From the NCBI GenBank assembly GCA_031296105.1, contig JARLGJ010000020.1:158016-222015 (forward strand): 64,000 nucleotides of DNA, written 5' to 3'. The notes under the pieces are model-generated. The model did no database searches. It had not been told where the DNA came from and worked only from the letters and a program-made list of their open reading frames with translations. The translations under genes were made by a program, and so were the position numbers. Shown here in pieces: positions 35,821-43,841 of the stretch (its first letter is position 1; every line of letters begins with the position of its first letter). This stretch comes from Acidobacteriota bacterium (GTDB taxonomy: Bacteria > Acidobacteriota > Terriglobia > Terriglobales > Acidobacteriaceae).

Positions 35821-36621
35821 CTACTTGGCAGCCGGCAGTGCGGGCGGCGCTTCGCGCTCCACCATCATTATGCGCTTTACCTGATTGCGCTCAAACGTTT
35901 GGATCCTGCCGCCGATGCGTACTTGTACTGATGTGGCGTCCACAACTTCCAGATCGCCATTGAGCGTGGTTCCGTCGCGCAGTTCAATGGTGTCGTGCGC
36001 CACGCCGCCCAATTCGTACGAGACGGTGCCTCCGCTAACGTCGTTGGGGCCGATCTCAACCGGATAGTTGCCCGTCTTGTAGCCTTCCATGGCAAAGGTA
36101 AGGACGTGCTTGCCGTTCGCCATCTCCACCTGTTTCGGCGTCTCTCCCTGGTCAACGCCGTCAAGGGCGAGCTTGGCTCCGGCGGGAATCGAGTACACCG
36201 TCAGCCGGACCTTGCGCGCGGGTTCCGCCGGGCTCAGCTCCTTGGGCAGACGGTCCGGGGAGAGCTTGAGCGTGGCTGGCTGAGCTCCCGCGCCGCCAAA
36301 CGGCATCACGAAGCGAACCGTCTCCTTTACGCCGACTTGGGTGAGGTAGATGTGTCCGCTGCCGATACGTATGTTGTCCTTGCTGAAGAAGTAAACATCA
36401 AAGGATGCTTCCGGAATCGGCTTGCCCCAAAGATTTTCGGCGACGACCTCCACCGAATAAGAGTTCTGATTTCCCAGAGACCCGATTTTATTGAATTTTC
36501 CGAAAGTAAAGCGCACGAAAGGCTTCTCGACCGAGGGCCAAGTCATAATGATCGGTTGGTCTTTAGCAAATGCAGGAACGGCAAGCAGTAACAACAAGAA
36601 AACAGCGAGGACGCGTTTCAT
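35821..36621 (-). CDS. Secreted PEGA-domain protein
   Basis: About 266 aa. The signal peptide (MKRVLAVFLLLLLAVPAFA) is clear. Residues 25-125 form an unassigned beta domain. A PEGA-like domain follows at about 138-200 ('RLTVYSIPAGAKLALDGVDQG' through 'LTFAMEGYKTGNYPVEI'), a surface-associated beta module of uncertain ligand. The last part has 'IELRDGTTLNGDLEVVDATSVQVRI', resembling a short Sm-like or DUF-type beta motif. ATG 36621 has GGAGGA 4 nt upstream. It lies downstream of gatB on the same strand but beyond a terminator, so it is probably separate. Confidence 0.82.
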   Translation of the reverse strand: MKRVLAVFLLLLLAVPAFAKDQPIIMTWPSVEKPFVRFTFGKFNKIGSLGNQNSYSVEVVAENLWGKPIPEASFDVYFFSKDNIRIGSGHIYLTQVGVKETVRFVMPFGGAGAQPATLKLSPDRLPKELSPAEPARKVRLTVYSIPAGAKLALDGVDQGETPKQVEMANGKHVLTFAMEGYKTGNYPVEIGPNDVSGGTVSYELGGVAHDTIELRDGTTLNGDLEVVDATSVQVRIGGRIQTFERNQVKRIMMVEREAPPALPAAK

Positions 36622-36676
36622 GTGTTCCTCCAGGGAATACACAGCATCTTAGCGCAGCTCTGAGTGGTGTGAAATG

Positions 36677-36707
36677 AAAACGCCCGAAGCGCGGCTCCGG
36701 GCGTTTT
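36677..36707. terminator. Intrinsic terminator after gatB
   Basis: A 10-bp perfect stem AAAACGCCCG / CGGGCGTTTT with an 11-nt loop. Minus-strand reading gives a TTTTC tail directly after the stem. It begins about 25 bp past the gatB stop. Confidence 0.9.
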
Positions 36708-36732
36708 CTGCGAGTAACTACTTACTTACGGA

Positions 36733-38202
36733 TTACTCACTAAGTTTCTTAACTAGAATTTCATTCACCACGGCCGGGTTGGCTTTGCCCTTCGAGGCCT
36801 TCATGATCTGGCCAACGAAGAAGCCGATCATCGTGGTTTTGCCGGCCTTGTACTGCTCCACCTGCTTGGGGCTGGCGGCAATCACCTCGTCGATCATCTT
36901 CTCGATTTCGGCGCTGTCGGTGATCTGCTGCGGCTTTTCCTTTTCGTAGATCGCCGGGAAGTCGAGCTTCTGTTCAAAGGCGTGGTCGAAGAGTTCCTTC
37001 AGGATCTTGGAGCTGATCTTGCCCTCCTCCACCAGGTCGGCCGCCAGGCGCGCACCGGCCAGAGTGACGGGCGAATCTTCCAACTCGATTTCGGCGGCCT
37101 TCAGGCGGCCCTGCAGTTCGCTAAGAACGATGTTGGCCAGCCGCTTGGGACTCTTGGCCAGCTTGGCTTCGGTCTCGAAGAGGTCGGCGCGTTCGCGGGT
37201 GGCCGTCAAGGTGGCGGCGTCGCCCGCGCTAAGTCCGTACTCGGCGATCAGGCGCGCGCGCTTGGCCTCCGGAAGCTCGGGCAAGGTGGCGCGGATGGCC
37301 GCCTGGCGCTCCGCGGTGACGATGAGCGGCAGCAGGTCGGGCTCCGGGAAGTAGCGGTAATCGTGGGCACGCTCCTTGGTGCGCATGGTGTAGGTGCGGC
37401 CCTCGCCGGGATTGTAGAGGCGCGTCTCCTGCTGGATGGTGCCGCCCTCGCCGAGCGCTTCGGCCTGGCGCTCGATCTCGTATTCCAAGGCCTGCTTTAC
37501 AAAGCGGAAGCTGTTCAGGTTCTTGACCTCGACCTTGGTGCCAAGCGCTTTCTGTCCGCGCGGGCGGAGGCTGACGTTGGCGTCGCAGCGCAGCGAGCCT
37601 TCCTCCATGTTGCAGTCGCTGACCTCGGTGTAGAGCATGATCTCCCGCAGCTTGGTCAGGTATTGCCAGGCTTCGTCGGGCGTGCTGATTTCGGGCTCGC
37701 TGACGATCTCCGCCAAAGGCGTGCCGGTGCGGTTCAGGTCCACGTAGGTCTTGGCGTCCGAGTCGGCAAAGCCCTCGTGCATGGACTTTCCCGCGTCCTC
37801 TTCCATGTGCAGGCGGGTGATGCCAATGCGCTTGAGGGCACCCTCTGCGGTGGTCACCTCAATCCAGCCGCGCTCGGCCAGGGGTTTGTCGAACTGGCTG
37901 ATCTGGTAGCCCTTGGGCAGGTCGGGATAGAAGTAATTCTTGCGGGCAAAGATGGAGGTCTCGTTCACCACCAGGTTCAAGGCCTGCGAGGCCTTGACGG
38001 CAAACTCCACGGCCTGCTGGTTGAGCACCGGCAGAGCGCCGGGCATGCCCAGGCAGACGGGGCAGACGTTGCTGTTCGGCTCCGAACCAAAGTGGTTGGG
38101 GCAACCGCAGAAGATCTTCGTCTTCGTCAAAAGCTGAACGTGAACTTCGAGGCCGATGACCGCCTCGTACTTGGTGGAGACATCGTTTGCCGCAGTAGCC
38201 AT
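36733..38202 (-). CDS. gatB: Asp/Glu-tRNA amidotransferase subunit B
   Basis: The tRNA-binding kinase subunit of GatCAB, which converts Glu-tRNA-Gln to Gln-tRNA-Gln and, in many bacteria, Asp-tRNA-Asn to Asn-tRNA-Asn. It has 489 aa with the N-terminal 'YEAVIGLEVHVQLLTKTKIFCGC', zinc-type cysteines in 'CPVCLGMPG', 'YFYPDLPKGYQISQ' and 'DLNRTGTPLAEIVSEP'. The C-terminal YqeY-like tail carries 'GFFVGQIMKASKGKANP'. Its presence implies indirect aminoacylation. gatA and gatC are not in the window. It is divergent from waaA. Confidence 0.98.
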   Translation of the reverse strand: MATAANDVSTKYEAVIGLEVHVQLLTKTKIFCGCPNHFGSEPNSNVCPVCLGMPGALPVLNQQAVEFAVKASQALNLVVNETSIFARKNYFYPDLPKGYQISQFDKPLAERGWIEVTTAEGALKRIGITRLHMEEDAGKSMHEGFADSDAKTYVDLNRTGTPLAEIVSEPEISTPDEAWQYLTKLREIMLYTEVSDCNMEEGSLRCDANVSLRPRGQKALGTKVEVKNLNSFRFVKQALEYEIERQAEALGEGGTIQQETRLYNPGEGRTYTMRTKERAHDYRYFPEPDLLPLIVTAERQAAIRATLPELPEAKRARLIAEYGLSAGDAATLTATRERADLFETEAKLAKSPKRLANIVLSELQGRLKAAEIELEDSPVTLAGARLAADLVEEGKISSKILKELFDHAFEQKLDFPAIYEKEKPQQITDSAEIEKMIDEVIAASPKQVEQYKAGKTTMIGFFVGQIMKASKGKANPAVVNEILVKKLSE

Positions 38203-38291
38203 GACTGATTATAGCGAGAAGGGCTGGCGGTTTCGAAGGTTTTGGCGGGACTTCTGCTCCCAGCCGCGGGAAATGCAAGCCTTATCGCCGA

Positions 38292-39599
38292 ATGCGCCGC
38301 GCCTCTTCTACAATGATTCCTGTGTATTTCCTTTATAGCCTGACACTCGGCCTGCTGCTGGTGCTAACCCTGCCCTGGTGGCTGGTGCAAATGCTGCGGC
38401 TGGGCAAGTATCGCGCGGGGCTGCGCGAGCGTTTGGGTTTTGTCGCGCAACGTCTGCGTGTGGATGACACTCGTCCCGTGGTGTGGCTGCACGCCGTCAG
38501 CGTGGGCGAGACGCTGGCCGTGGTTCCCATGGTGGAGCGGCTGCGCGGCGCGGGCTGGCGCGTGGTGGTAAGCACCACAACGCACACGGGCCAGCGGCTG
38601 GCGCGCAATAAGTTTGGCGCGGAGAATGTCTTCTACTTTCCGCTGGATATTCCGTTCTGCATCCGTCCGTATTTGAAGCTGCTGCGGCCGCGTCTGGTGG
38701 TGCTGGCCGAAACCGAGTTCTGGCCCAACTTTCTGCGCATGGCCAGGCAGAGCGGCGCGCGCGTGGCGGTGGTGAACGCGCGCATCAGCGACCGTTCGTA
38801 TCCGCGCTACCTGCGCTTTAAGAACCTGCTGCGCCGGGTGCTGGCGCCGGTGGACCTTTTTTTGGCGCAAAGCGAGAACGACGCGCATCGTCTGCGCGCG
38901 ATTGGCGCCGTGGCCGAGCGCGTGGAGGTGGCAGGCAACTTGAAGTTTGACGCCGCGCCTCCGGTGGAGAGCGAAGCCGTCGCGGCCATTGGCGCCGCCC
39001 TGCGCCGGGCGGGCGCTCCGGTGATTGTGGCCGGAAGCACGGTGGAGGACGAAGAAGCCCACGTGCTGAAGGCCTTCCGCCTGGTGCTGAAGGAGTTTCC
39101 CGACGCCACGCTGGTGCTGGCCCCGCGGCACAAGGAACGCTTTGAGGAAGTGGCTGGCGTGCTGCGCGCGCGGCATGTAAAGTTTGTGCGCCGCTCGGCC
39201 TCCAACAGCACGCAGTCGGACCTGCGCGGCGCGGTGCTGCTGCTGGATACCCTGGGCGAGTTGGCGGCCGTGTATCGCTACTGCGACCTGGCCTTTGTCG
39301 GCGGCTCGCTGGTGCCGCGCGGCGGACACAACATTCTGGAGCCGGCGTTCTTCTCCCGCGCCATTCTCACCGGGCCGCACACGGAAAACTTCCGCGACAT
39401 TCTGCGCTGCTTTGAAGAAGGCGGTGCCGTGGTGCGCTGCACCATCGAGAACCTCGGCGTCACGTTCATTCTGTTGCTGCGGGAAACTCAGGCGCGCGAA
39501 GGCCTGGGCACGAGCGCGCAGAAAGTTCTGCTGGCGCAGCGCGGCGCCACTCAGCGCAGCGTGGCGCGGCTGCTGCAACTGGCGGAGGCCGCGCGATGA
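38292..39599 (+). CDS. waaA: Kdo transferase
   Basis: Transfers 3-deoxy-D-manno-octulosonate from CMP-Kdo to lipid IVA at the inner membrane, the first core sugar of LPS. The 435-aa protein has an N-terminal hydrophobic anchor (IPVYFLYSLTLGLLLVLTLPW), a GT-B fold with 'VWLHAVSVGE' (the conserved catalytic Glu), 'FYFPLDIP', 'ETEFWPNF' and 'RGGHNILEPAFF'. ATG 38313 (MIPVYFLY) is an alternative start. Its stop overlaps the lpxK start in ATGA, which implies translational coupling. Confidence 0.95.
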   Translation: MRRASSTMIPVYFLYSLTLGLLLVLTLPWWLVQMLRLGKYRAGLRERLGFVAQRLRVDDTRPVVWLHAVSVGETLAVVPMVERLRGAGWRVVVSTTTHTGQRLARNKFGAENVFYFPLDIPFCIRPYLKLLRPRLVVLAETEFWPNFLRMARQSGARVAVVNARISDRSYPRYLRFKNLLRRVLAPVDLFLAQSENDAHRLRAIGAVAERVEVAGNLKFDAAPPVESEAVAAIGAALRRAGAPVIVAGSTVEDEEAHVLKAFRLVLKEFPDATLVLAPRHKERFEEVAGVLRARHVKFVRRSASNSTQSDLRGAVLLLDTLGELAAVYRYCDLAFVGGSLVPRGGHNILEPAFFSRAILTGPHTENFRDILRCFEEGGAVVRCTIENLGVTFILLLRETQAREGLGTSAQKVLLAQRGATQRSVARLLQLAEAAR

Positions 39600-40549
39600 T
39601 CGCCGATCCGCTGACCTGGCTTTTTGGCCGCATTGTGCGCGAGCGCAACCGGCGCTACGACAGCGGACAGGCCGAGATCAAACGCCTGCGCATGCCGGTG
39701 GTAAGTGTGGGCAACCTCAGCGTGGGCGGGTCGGGCAAGACTCCGTTTGTGCAGACACTGGGGCGCTGGCTGACGGCGCAGGGTGTGGCGTTCGACATTC
39801 TCAGCCGCGGCTATGGACGCCAGTCGAAGGGCGTGCTGCGGGTCGATCCCGCGGGGACGCCCGCGATGTACGGCGATGAACCGCTGTTGCTGGCGCGCTC
39901 GCTGAATGTGCCGGTTTTCGTGGGCGAGGAGCGCTACGCGGCCGGCATGGCAGCGGAAGAAGCGGCGGAAGAAGACGCGGCACGCGAAGGGCGGCCGCTG
40001 CGCCTGCATCTGCTGGATGATGGATTTCAGCACCGCCGTCTGCATCGCGACTTTGACATTGTCTTGCTGGCTCCGGGAGATTTGCGCGGCAGCTTGCTTC
40101 CCTTCGGACGCTTGCGCGAGCCGCTCAGTTCGCTGGATCGCGCGCAGGCCGTGGTGGCTCCCGAGGACCTGGCCGAGCTGCTGAAGGCGCCGAACATCTG
40201 GCACATCAAGCGGAGGCTGGTGCTGCCCTGCCCAGCGCCGACAAGGCCGCTGGCATTTTGCGGCGTGGCGCGGCCCAAACAGTTTTGGCAGGCTTTGGGC
40301 GACATCGGTATTTATCCGGTGGGAACCTATGCCTTCGGCGATCATCACGGCTACCGCCCCAAGGACGTGGCGCTGCTGCGGCGGCTGGCTCGTCAGCACG
40401 AGGCCAACGGCTTTGTCACCACGGAGAAAGACCTGATCAAGCTGGAAGGCATGGGCCTGGAGCCAATGGTGGCTCCCGAACTGCGCATTGAGCTGGAAAA
40501 CATGAACGCGCGCTTTGGCGGGATGCTGGAAGCGATTGGCGTGCGGTAA
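39596..40549 (+). CDS. lpxK: Tetraacyldisaccharide 4'-kinase
   Basis: Phosphorylates the 4'-position of the lipid A precursor at the inner membrane. 317 aa. The P-loop 'VGNLSVGGSGKTPFV' lies near 37-51, 'ILSRGYGR' follows, and the Asp/His catalytic area is 'LLDDGFQHRRLHRD'. The C-terminus has 'YAFGDHHGY' and 'VTTEKDLIKL'. In many bacteria LpxK acts just before WaaA; here the two genes overlap by 4 bp. Confidence 0.96.
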   Translation: MIADPLTWLFGRIVRERNRRYDSGQAEIKRLRMPVVSVGNLSVGGSGKTPFVQTLGRWLTAQGVAFDILSRGYGRQSKGVLRVDPAGTPAMYGDEPLLLARSLNVPVFVGEERYAAGMAAEEAAEEDAAREGRPLRLHLLDDGFQHRRLHRDFDIVLLAPGDLRGSLLPFGRLREPLSSLDRAQAVVAPEDLAELLKAPNIWHIKRRLVLPCPAPTRPLAFCGVARPKQFWQALGDIGIYPVGTYAFGDHHGYRPKDVALLRRLARQHEANGFVTTEKDLIKLEGMGLEPMVAPELRIELENMNARFGGMLEAIGVR

Positions 40550-40591
40550 AGGCTGCGGAATTTCCATGCTGCGGTACTATGGTGAACACTT

Positions 40592-41389
40592 ATGCTGCTG
40601 GTTCTTGACATTGGCAACACCGAGACCGAGCTGGGGCTGTTTCCCTTGCGCGAGGACTCTACGGCCGCGCCGGAGCTGATGGCGCAGTGGCGCATCTCCA
40701 CCGCGCGCCAGCAGACGGTGGACGAGCACGGCGTGCTGATTCGCCAGCTCTTTTCGCTGCAAGGCATCGACCCCAACGGAGTGCACGGCATCATCGTCAG
40801 CTCCGTGGTGCCGCCCATGGACACCACCGTGCGGCAGATGTGCGAGCGCTACTTCAATCGCAAGGCGCTGTTCATCGAGCCGGGCATCAAGACCGGAATG
40901 CCGGTGCACTACGACAATCCGGCCGAGGTGGGCGCCGACCGCATTGTGAATGCCGTGGCCGCCTACGAGCGCTGCAAAACCGCCTGCATTGTGGTGGACT
41001 TCGGCACGGCCACGACCTTTGACGCCGTAAGCGCCAAGGGCGAGTACCTGGGCGGCGTCATCGCCCCCGGCATTGGCATCTCGGCCGACGCGCTGTTTGA
41101 GCGCACGGCACGGCTGCCGCGGGTGGACCTGAAAAGGCCTCCGCACGTGGTGGGCAGCAACACGGTGCACTCGCTGCAATCAGGCCTGTTTTATGGCTAC
41201 GTGGGACTGGTGGATGGAGTGCTCGACCGCCTGCTGGGCGAGGTAGGGCCGGCCAAGGTGATTGCCACCGGAGCCATGGCGGTGTTTCTGGCCGCGGGCT
41301 CGCGCTACCTGGACGAGATACACGACGGGCTGACGCTCGAAGGGCTGCGCATTATCTGGGACAGGAACGTCCATGCCCGCCGGAAGTAA
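40592..41389 (+). CDS. coaX: Type III pantothenate kinase
   Basis: First step of coenzyme A synthesis from pantothenate; 265 aa. It belongs to the ASKHA fold: 'MLLVLDIGNTETELGLF' is the phosphate-1 motif with the catalytic Asp, 'NPAEVGADRIVNAVAA' is the CoaX-specific motif, and 'ACIVVDFGTATTFDAV' is phosphate-2. The enzyme works with the panB and panC products encoded about 20 kb away. It is 42 bp downstream of lpxK and part of the plus-strand run. Confidence 0.97.
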   Translation: MLLVLDIGNTETELGLFPLREDSTAAPELMAQWRISTARQQTVDEHGVLIRQLFSLQGIDPNGVHGIIVSSVVPPMDTTVRQMCERYFNRKALFIEPGIKTGMPVHYDNPAEVGADRIVNAVAAYERCKTACIVVDFGTATTFDAVSAKGEYLGGVIAPGIGISADALFERTARLPRVDLKRPPHVVGSNTVHSLQSGLFYGYVGLVDGVLDRLLGEVGPAKVIATGAMAVFLAAGSRYLDEIHDGLTLEGLRIIWDRNVHARRK

Positions 41390-41402
41390 AATGTAGTCAT
41401 CC

Positions 41403-42089
41403 GTGGAACATTTCGCATATTTTTCTGAAATCGAAGAACACTTTCTGCGCCGCCGGGGCAGCATTCTCATCTGCTCCCCTTTGGACTGGGCGCTGATGGA
41501 AACCTGGAAGGAAGCCGGAATCCCTCTGGAGGCCGTTCTGCGCGGCATTGATGCGGCCTTTGACCGCTATGACCGCAGGGCCAAAAAGACGCGCAAGGTG
41601 AACTCGATCGCCTTCTGCCAGCAGGAGGTTCTGGCCGCCGCCGAAGAGATGCTGGAGGCGGCCACGGGCTCAAAGCGCGATCCCTCGGCCACGACCATCC
41701 CCAACCAGGCGGTGGCCGCGTACCTTACGCACAACGCGGAAACCCTTGAGGCTGCGCAACATCCGGCGGCGGCCGTGCGCGAACTGCTGGCCATGCAGGG
41801 CAACGCGCTGCGCACTCTGGCTGCGGAGGTTGCGGCCAGTGAGGCTCCGGCGGATTTGGAAGACCTGGAGCGCCGCATGACCATAAGCGAAGAAAAGCTG
41901 TTTGCGGCCTTGTGGAGCAACGCCTCGGAAGACGAGCTACTGGCCGCCCGCGCGCAGGCCGAGCACGAGCTGGCACCGTACCGTTCCAAGATGACGGCGG
42001 CGCAGATCGACCAGTTGCTGCGGCAGTACGGCAACAAGCAATTGCTGGAGAAATACAGGCTGCCGCGTCTGAGCCTGTTCTACCTGTAA
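41403..42089 (+). CDS. Hypothetical protein in the waaA-comEC run
   Basis: A 228-aa largely helical protein that I do not recognise. It starts at GTG 41403, 13 bp after coaX. The N-terminal half has 'PLDWALMETWKEAGIPLEAVLRGIDAAFDRYDRRAKK', Trp/Ala/Arg helices that could form a helix-turn-helix-like bundle. The C-terminal half has repeated Glu/Ala/Leu helices ending 'LLEKYRLPRLSLFYL'. There are no membrane segments or cysteine motifs. Tight spacing on both sides supports expression with its neighbours. Confidence 0.7.
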   Translation: MEHFAYFSEIEEHFLRRRGSILICSPLDWALMETWKEAGIPLEAVLRGIDAAFDRYDRRAKKTRKVNSIAFCQQEVLAAAEEMLEAATGSKRDPSATTIPNQAVAAYLTHNAETLEAAQHPAAAVRELLAMQGNALRTLAAEVAASEAPADLEDLERRMTISEEKLFAALWSNASEDELLAARAQAEHELAPYRSKMTAAQIDQLLRQYGNKQLLEKYRLPRLSLFYL

Positions 42090-42136
42090 TCCGCACGGCA
42101 TTTGGTACTTTGCGGAAAGACCGCTATGCTCATAAT

Positions 42137-43471
42137 GTGCAATGCTCAATTGAAAAGCTGATTTACGGTGGCGACGGCCTGGCGCGAATTCCCGCGCAGG
42201 GCGACGAGCGCCGCGGCAAAACCGTCTTCATTCCTTACGTGCTGCCCGGAGAAACCGTGGAGGCGCGCGTGGTGGAAGAGCGCAAGGGATTCATCCGCGC
42301 CGAAGCAACGGAAATTCTTACTCCCTCGCCGGCGCGTATTGCGCCCCTTTGCCCGCACTTCACACACTGCGGCGGATGCAGCTACCAGCATCTTGACTAC
42401 GCCGGGCAGGTGGAGCAGAAGGCTCTGATTCTGCGCGAGACGCTGCAACGCGGCGCCAAGGTGGAGCTGCCCGAGGTGGTGACGCATACGGCCGAGCCCT
42501 GGGGCTTCCGCAACCGCTCGCGCATGAAGTTTGCGTTTGAGCCGGAGTTTGCGCTGGGCTATTACCGTCACGGGTCGCACGAACTGGAGGCGGTGCGCGA
42601 GTGCCCCATCAGCTCGCCGCTCATCAACCGCGCGGTGTCCCTGTTGTGGGGAATGGCCAAGGAACTGAGCGAGCAACCCTTGTTACGCGAGGTGCAGTTC
42701 TTCGCCAATCACGACGACTCGGCGCTGCTGTTGGAGCTGTTCGTGCATTACACGGCCAAGCCGCCGGAGTTTGCCCCGCTGGCAAAATTGCTGCGCGAGA
42801 AGATGCCGGAGATCGCGGGCGTGGCCATCTTCGCCGGAGTCGCTCCCGAGGGCGACCTGGACGATGGCAGCTTTGAGGCGGCCAAGCAACTGCTGCGCGC
42901 CGGAGCGCCTTACGTGGAAGGCTCGCGGCACATGGTCTATCAAGTGGGCGAGCACGAGTATCGCGTCTCGGCGGGATCGTTTTTCCAGACGAATCGCTTT
43001 CTGGTCGCGGAACTGGTGGAGTTGGTGACCGCGGGCCGCGAAGGAAAATCGGTGATGGACCTGTTCAGCGGCGTGGGACTGTTTACGCTGCCGCTGGCCA
43101 GGCATTTTGCGCGTGTCACCTCGGTGGAGATTGCGCCGTATTCGTATGGCGACCTGGAAGCGAACGCCACGGGCGGCAACATGCAAAAAGTCCGCGGCAC
43201 CACGGAAGACTTTTTGCGCACGGCCCGCGGACGCTGGGACTTGGCGGTGGTGGATCCGCCGCGCACCGGACTGGGCGAACGCGCGGCGCGTTTTCTGGGA
43301 GCGCTGCAACTGCCGCGCATCACCTACGTCTCCTGCGATCCGGCGACGCTGGCGCGCGACCTGGGCATACTGCTGGCGGCCGGATACACCGTGGAAGCGG
43401 CACACATGGTGGACCTGTTCCCGCAGACCTGCCACATGGAAAGCATTCTGCAACTGGTACGAACGAACTGA
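42137..43471 (+). CDS. TrmA/RlmD-family RNA (uracil-C5)-methyltransferase
   Basis: About 444 aa. It begins with a TRAM-like beta domain ('IEKLIYGGDGLAR', 'VLPGETVEARV'). The [4Fe-4S] cysteines follow (CPHFTHCGGCSYQHL plus a later C in 'ECPIS'). The SAM-binding 'VMDLFSGVGLFTLPLA' and the catalytic motif 'ITYVSCDPATLARDL' are intact. The Fe-S cluster points to the RlmD/RlmC (23S rRNA m5U) branch rather than TrmA, but the exact target base cannot be fixed. GTG 42137 is the best start, at the TRAM boundary; the frame is open further upstream into the previous gene. Confidence 0.9.
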   Translation: MQCSIEKLIYGGDGLARIPAQGDERRGKTVFIPYVLPGETVEARVVEERKGFIRAEATEILTPSPARIAPLCPHFTHCGGCSYQHLDYAGQVEQKALILRETLQRGAKVELPEVVTHTAEPWGFRNRSRMKFAFEPEFALGYYRHGSHELEAVRECPISSPLINRAVSLLWGMAKELSEQPLLREVQFFANHDDSALLLELFVHYTAKPPEFAPLAKLLREKMPEIAGVAIFAGVAPEGDLDDGSFEAAKQLLRAGAPYVEGSRHMVYQVGEHEYRVSAGSFFQTNRFLVAELVELVTAGREGKSVMDLFSGVGLFTLPLARHFARVTSVEIAPYSYGDLEANATGGNMQKVRGTTEDFLRTARGRWDLAVVDPPRTGLGERAARFLGALQLPRITYVSCDPATLARDLGILLAAGYTVEAAHMVDLFPQTCHMESILQLVRTN

Positions 43472-43490
43472 AACGGGAGGAGCAACGCTC

Positions 43491-43784
43491 ATGTATGGAT
43501 TGGTCATCATTCGCTACCGTCTGTGCGCGGAAAAGGTCGAGGAAGTGCGCGGCGAGCATCGCGCGTACTTGCGCGGACTGAAGGAAAAAGGAACACTGGT
43601 CGCCTCCGGGCCAATGGATCCGATGTCCGGCGGCGTGCTGCTGGTGCGCGTGCCGGACGATAACGTGCAGGCCGCGTTGACGGCGCTCCGCGATGGCGAC
43701 CCGTTCTACCAGAAGCACGTGGCCAGCTACGAAGTGGTGGCCTGGAACGTCGTTATCGGTCAGGAAGGTTTGGACAAGCTGTAA
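43491..43784 (+). CDS. YciI-like protein
   Basis: A 97-aa ferredoxin-like fold protein of the YciI family: 'YGLVIIRYR', then 'EHRAYLRGLKEKGTLVASGPMDPMSGGVLLVRV', and 'DPFYQKHVASYEVVAWN'. The catalytic-type His/Asp pair (H in EHRAYL, D in GPMDP) is kept. Members have been linked to dehydrochlorination-type and other small-molecule reactions, but the substrate is unknown here. GGGAGGAG lies before the ATG, 19 bp after the methyltransferase gene. Confidence 0.9.
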   Translation: MYGLVIIRYRLCAEKVEEVRGEHRAYLRGLKEKGTLVASGPMDPMSGGVLLVRVPDDNVQAALTALRDGDPFYQKHVASYEVVAWNVVIGQEGLDKL

Positions 43785-43841
43785 ACAAGGGCCAATGGGA
43801 TCGCCGTCGTCCGAGGGCGCCGGCGATTGTAGTGCAGCAGT

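Noticed and set aside
38364..39578. Minus-strand 400-codon frame opposite waaA
   Set aside because: Shadow of waaA; the plus strand encodes conserved Kdo-transferase motifs.
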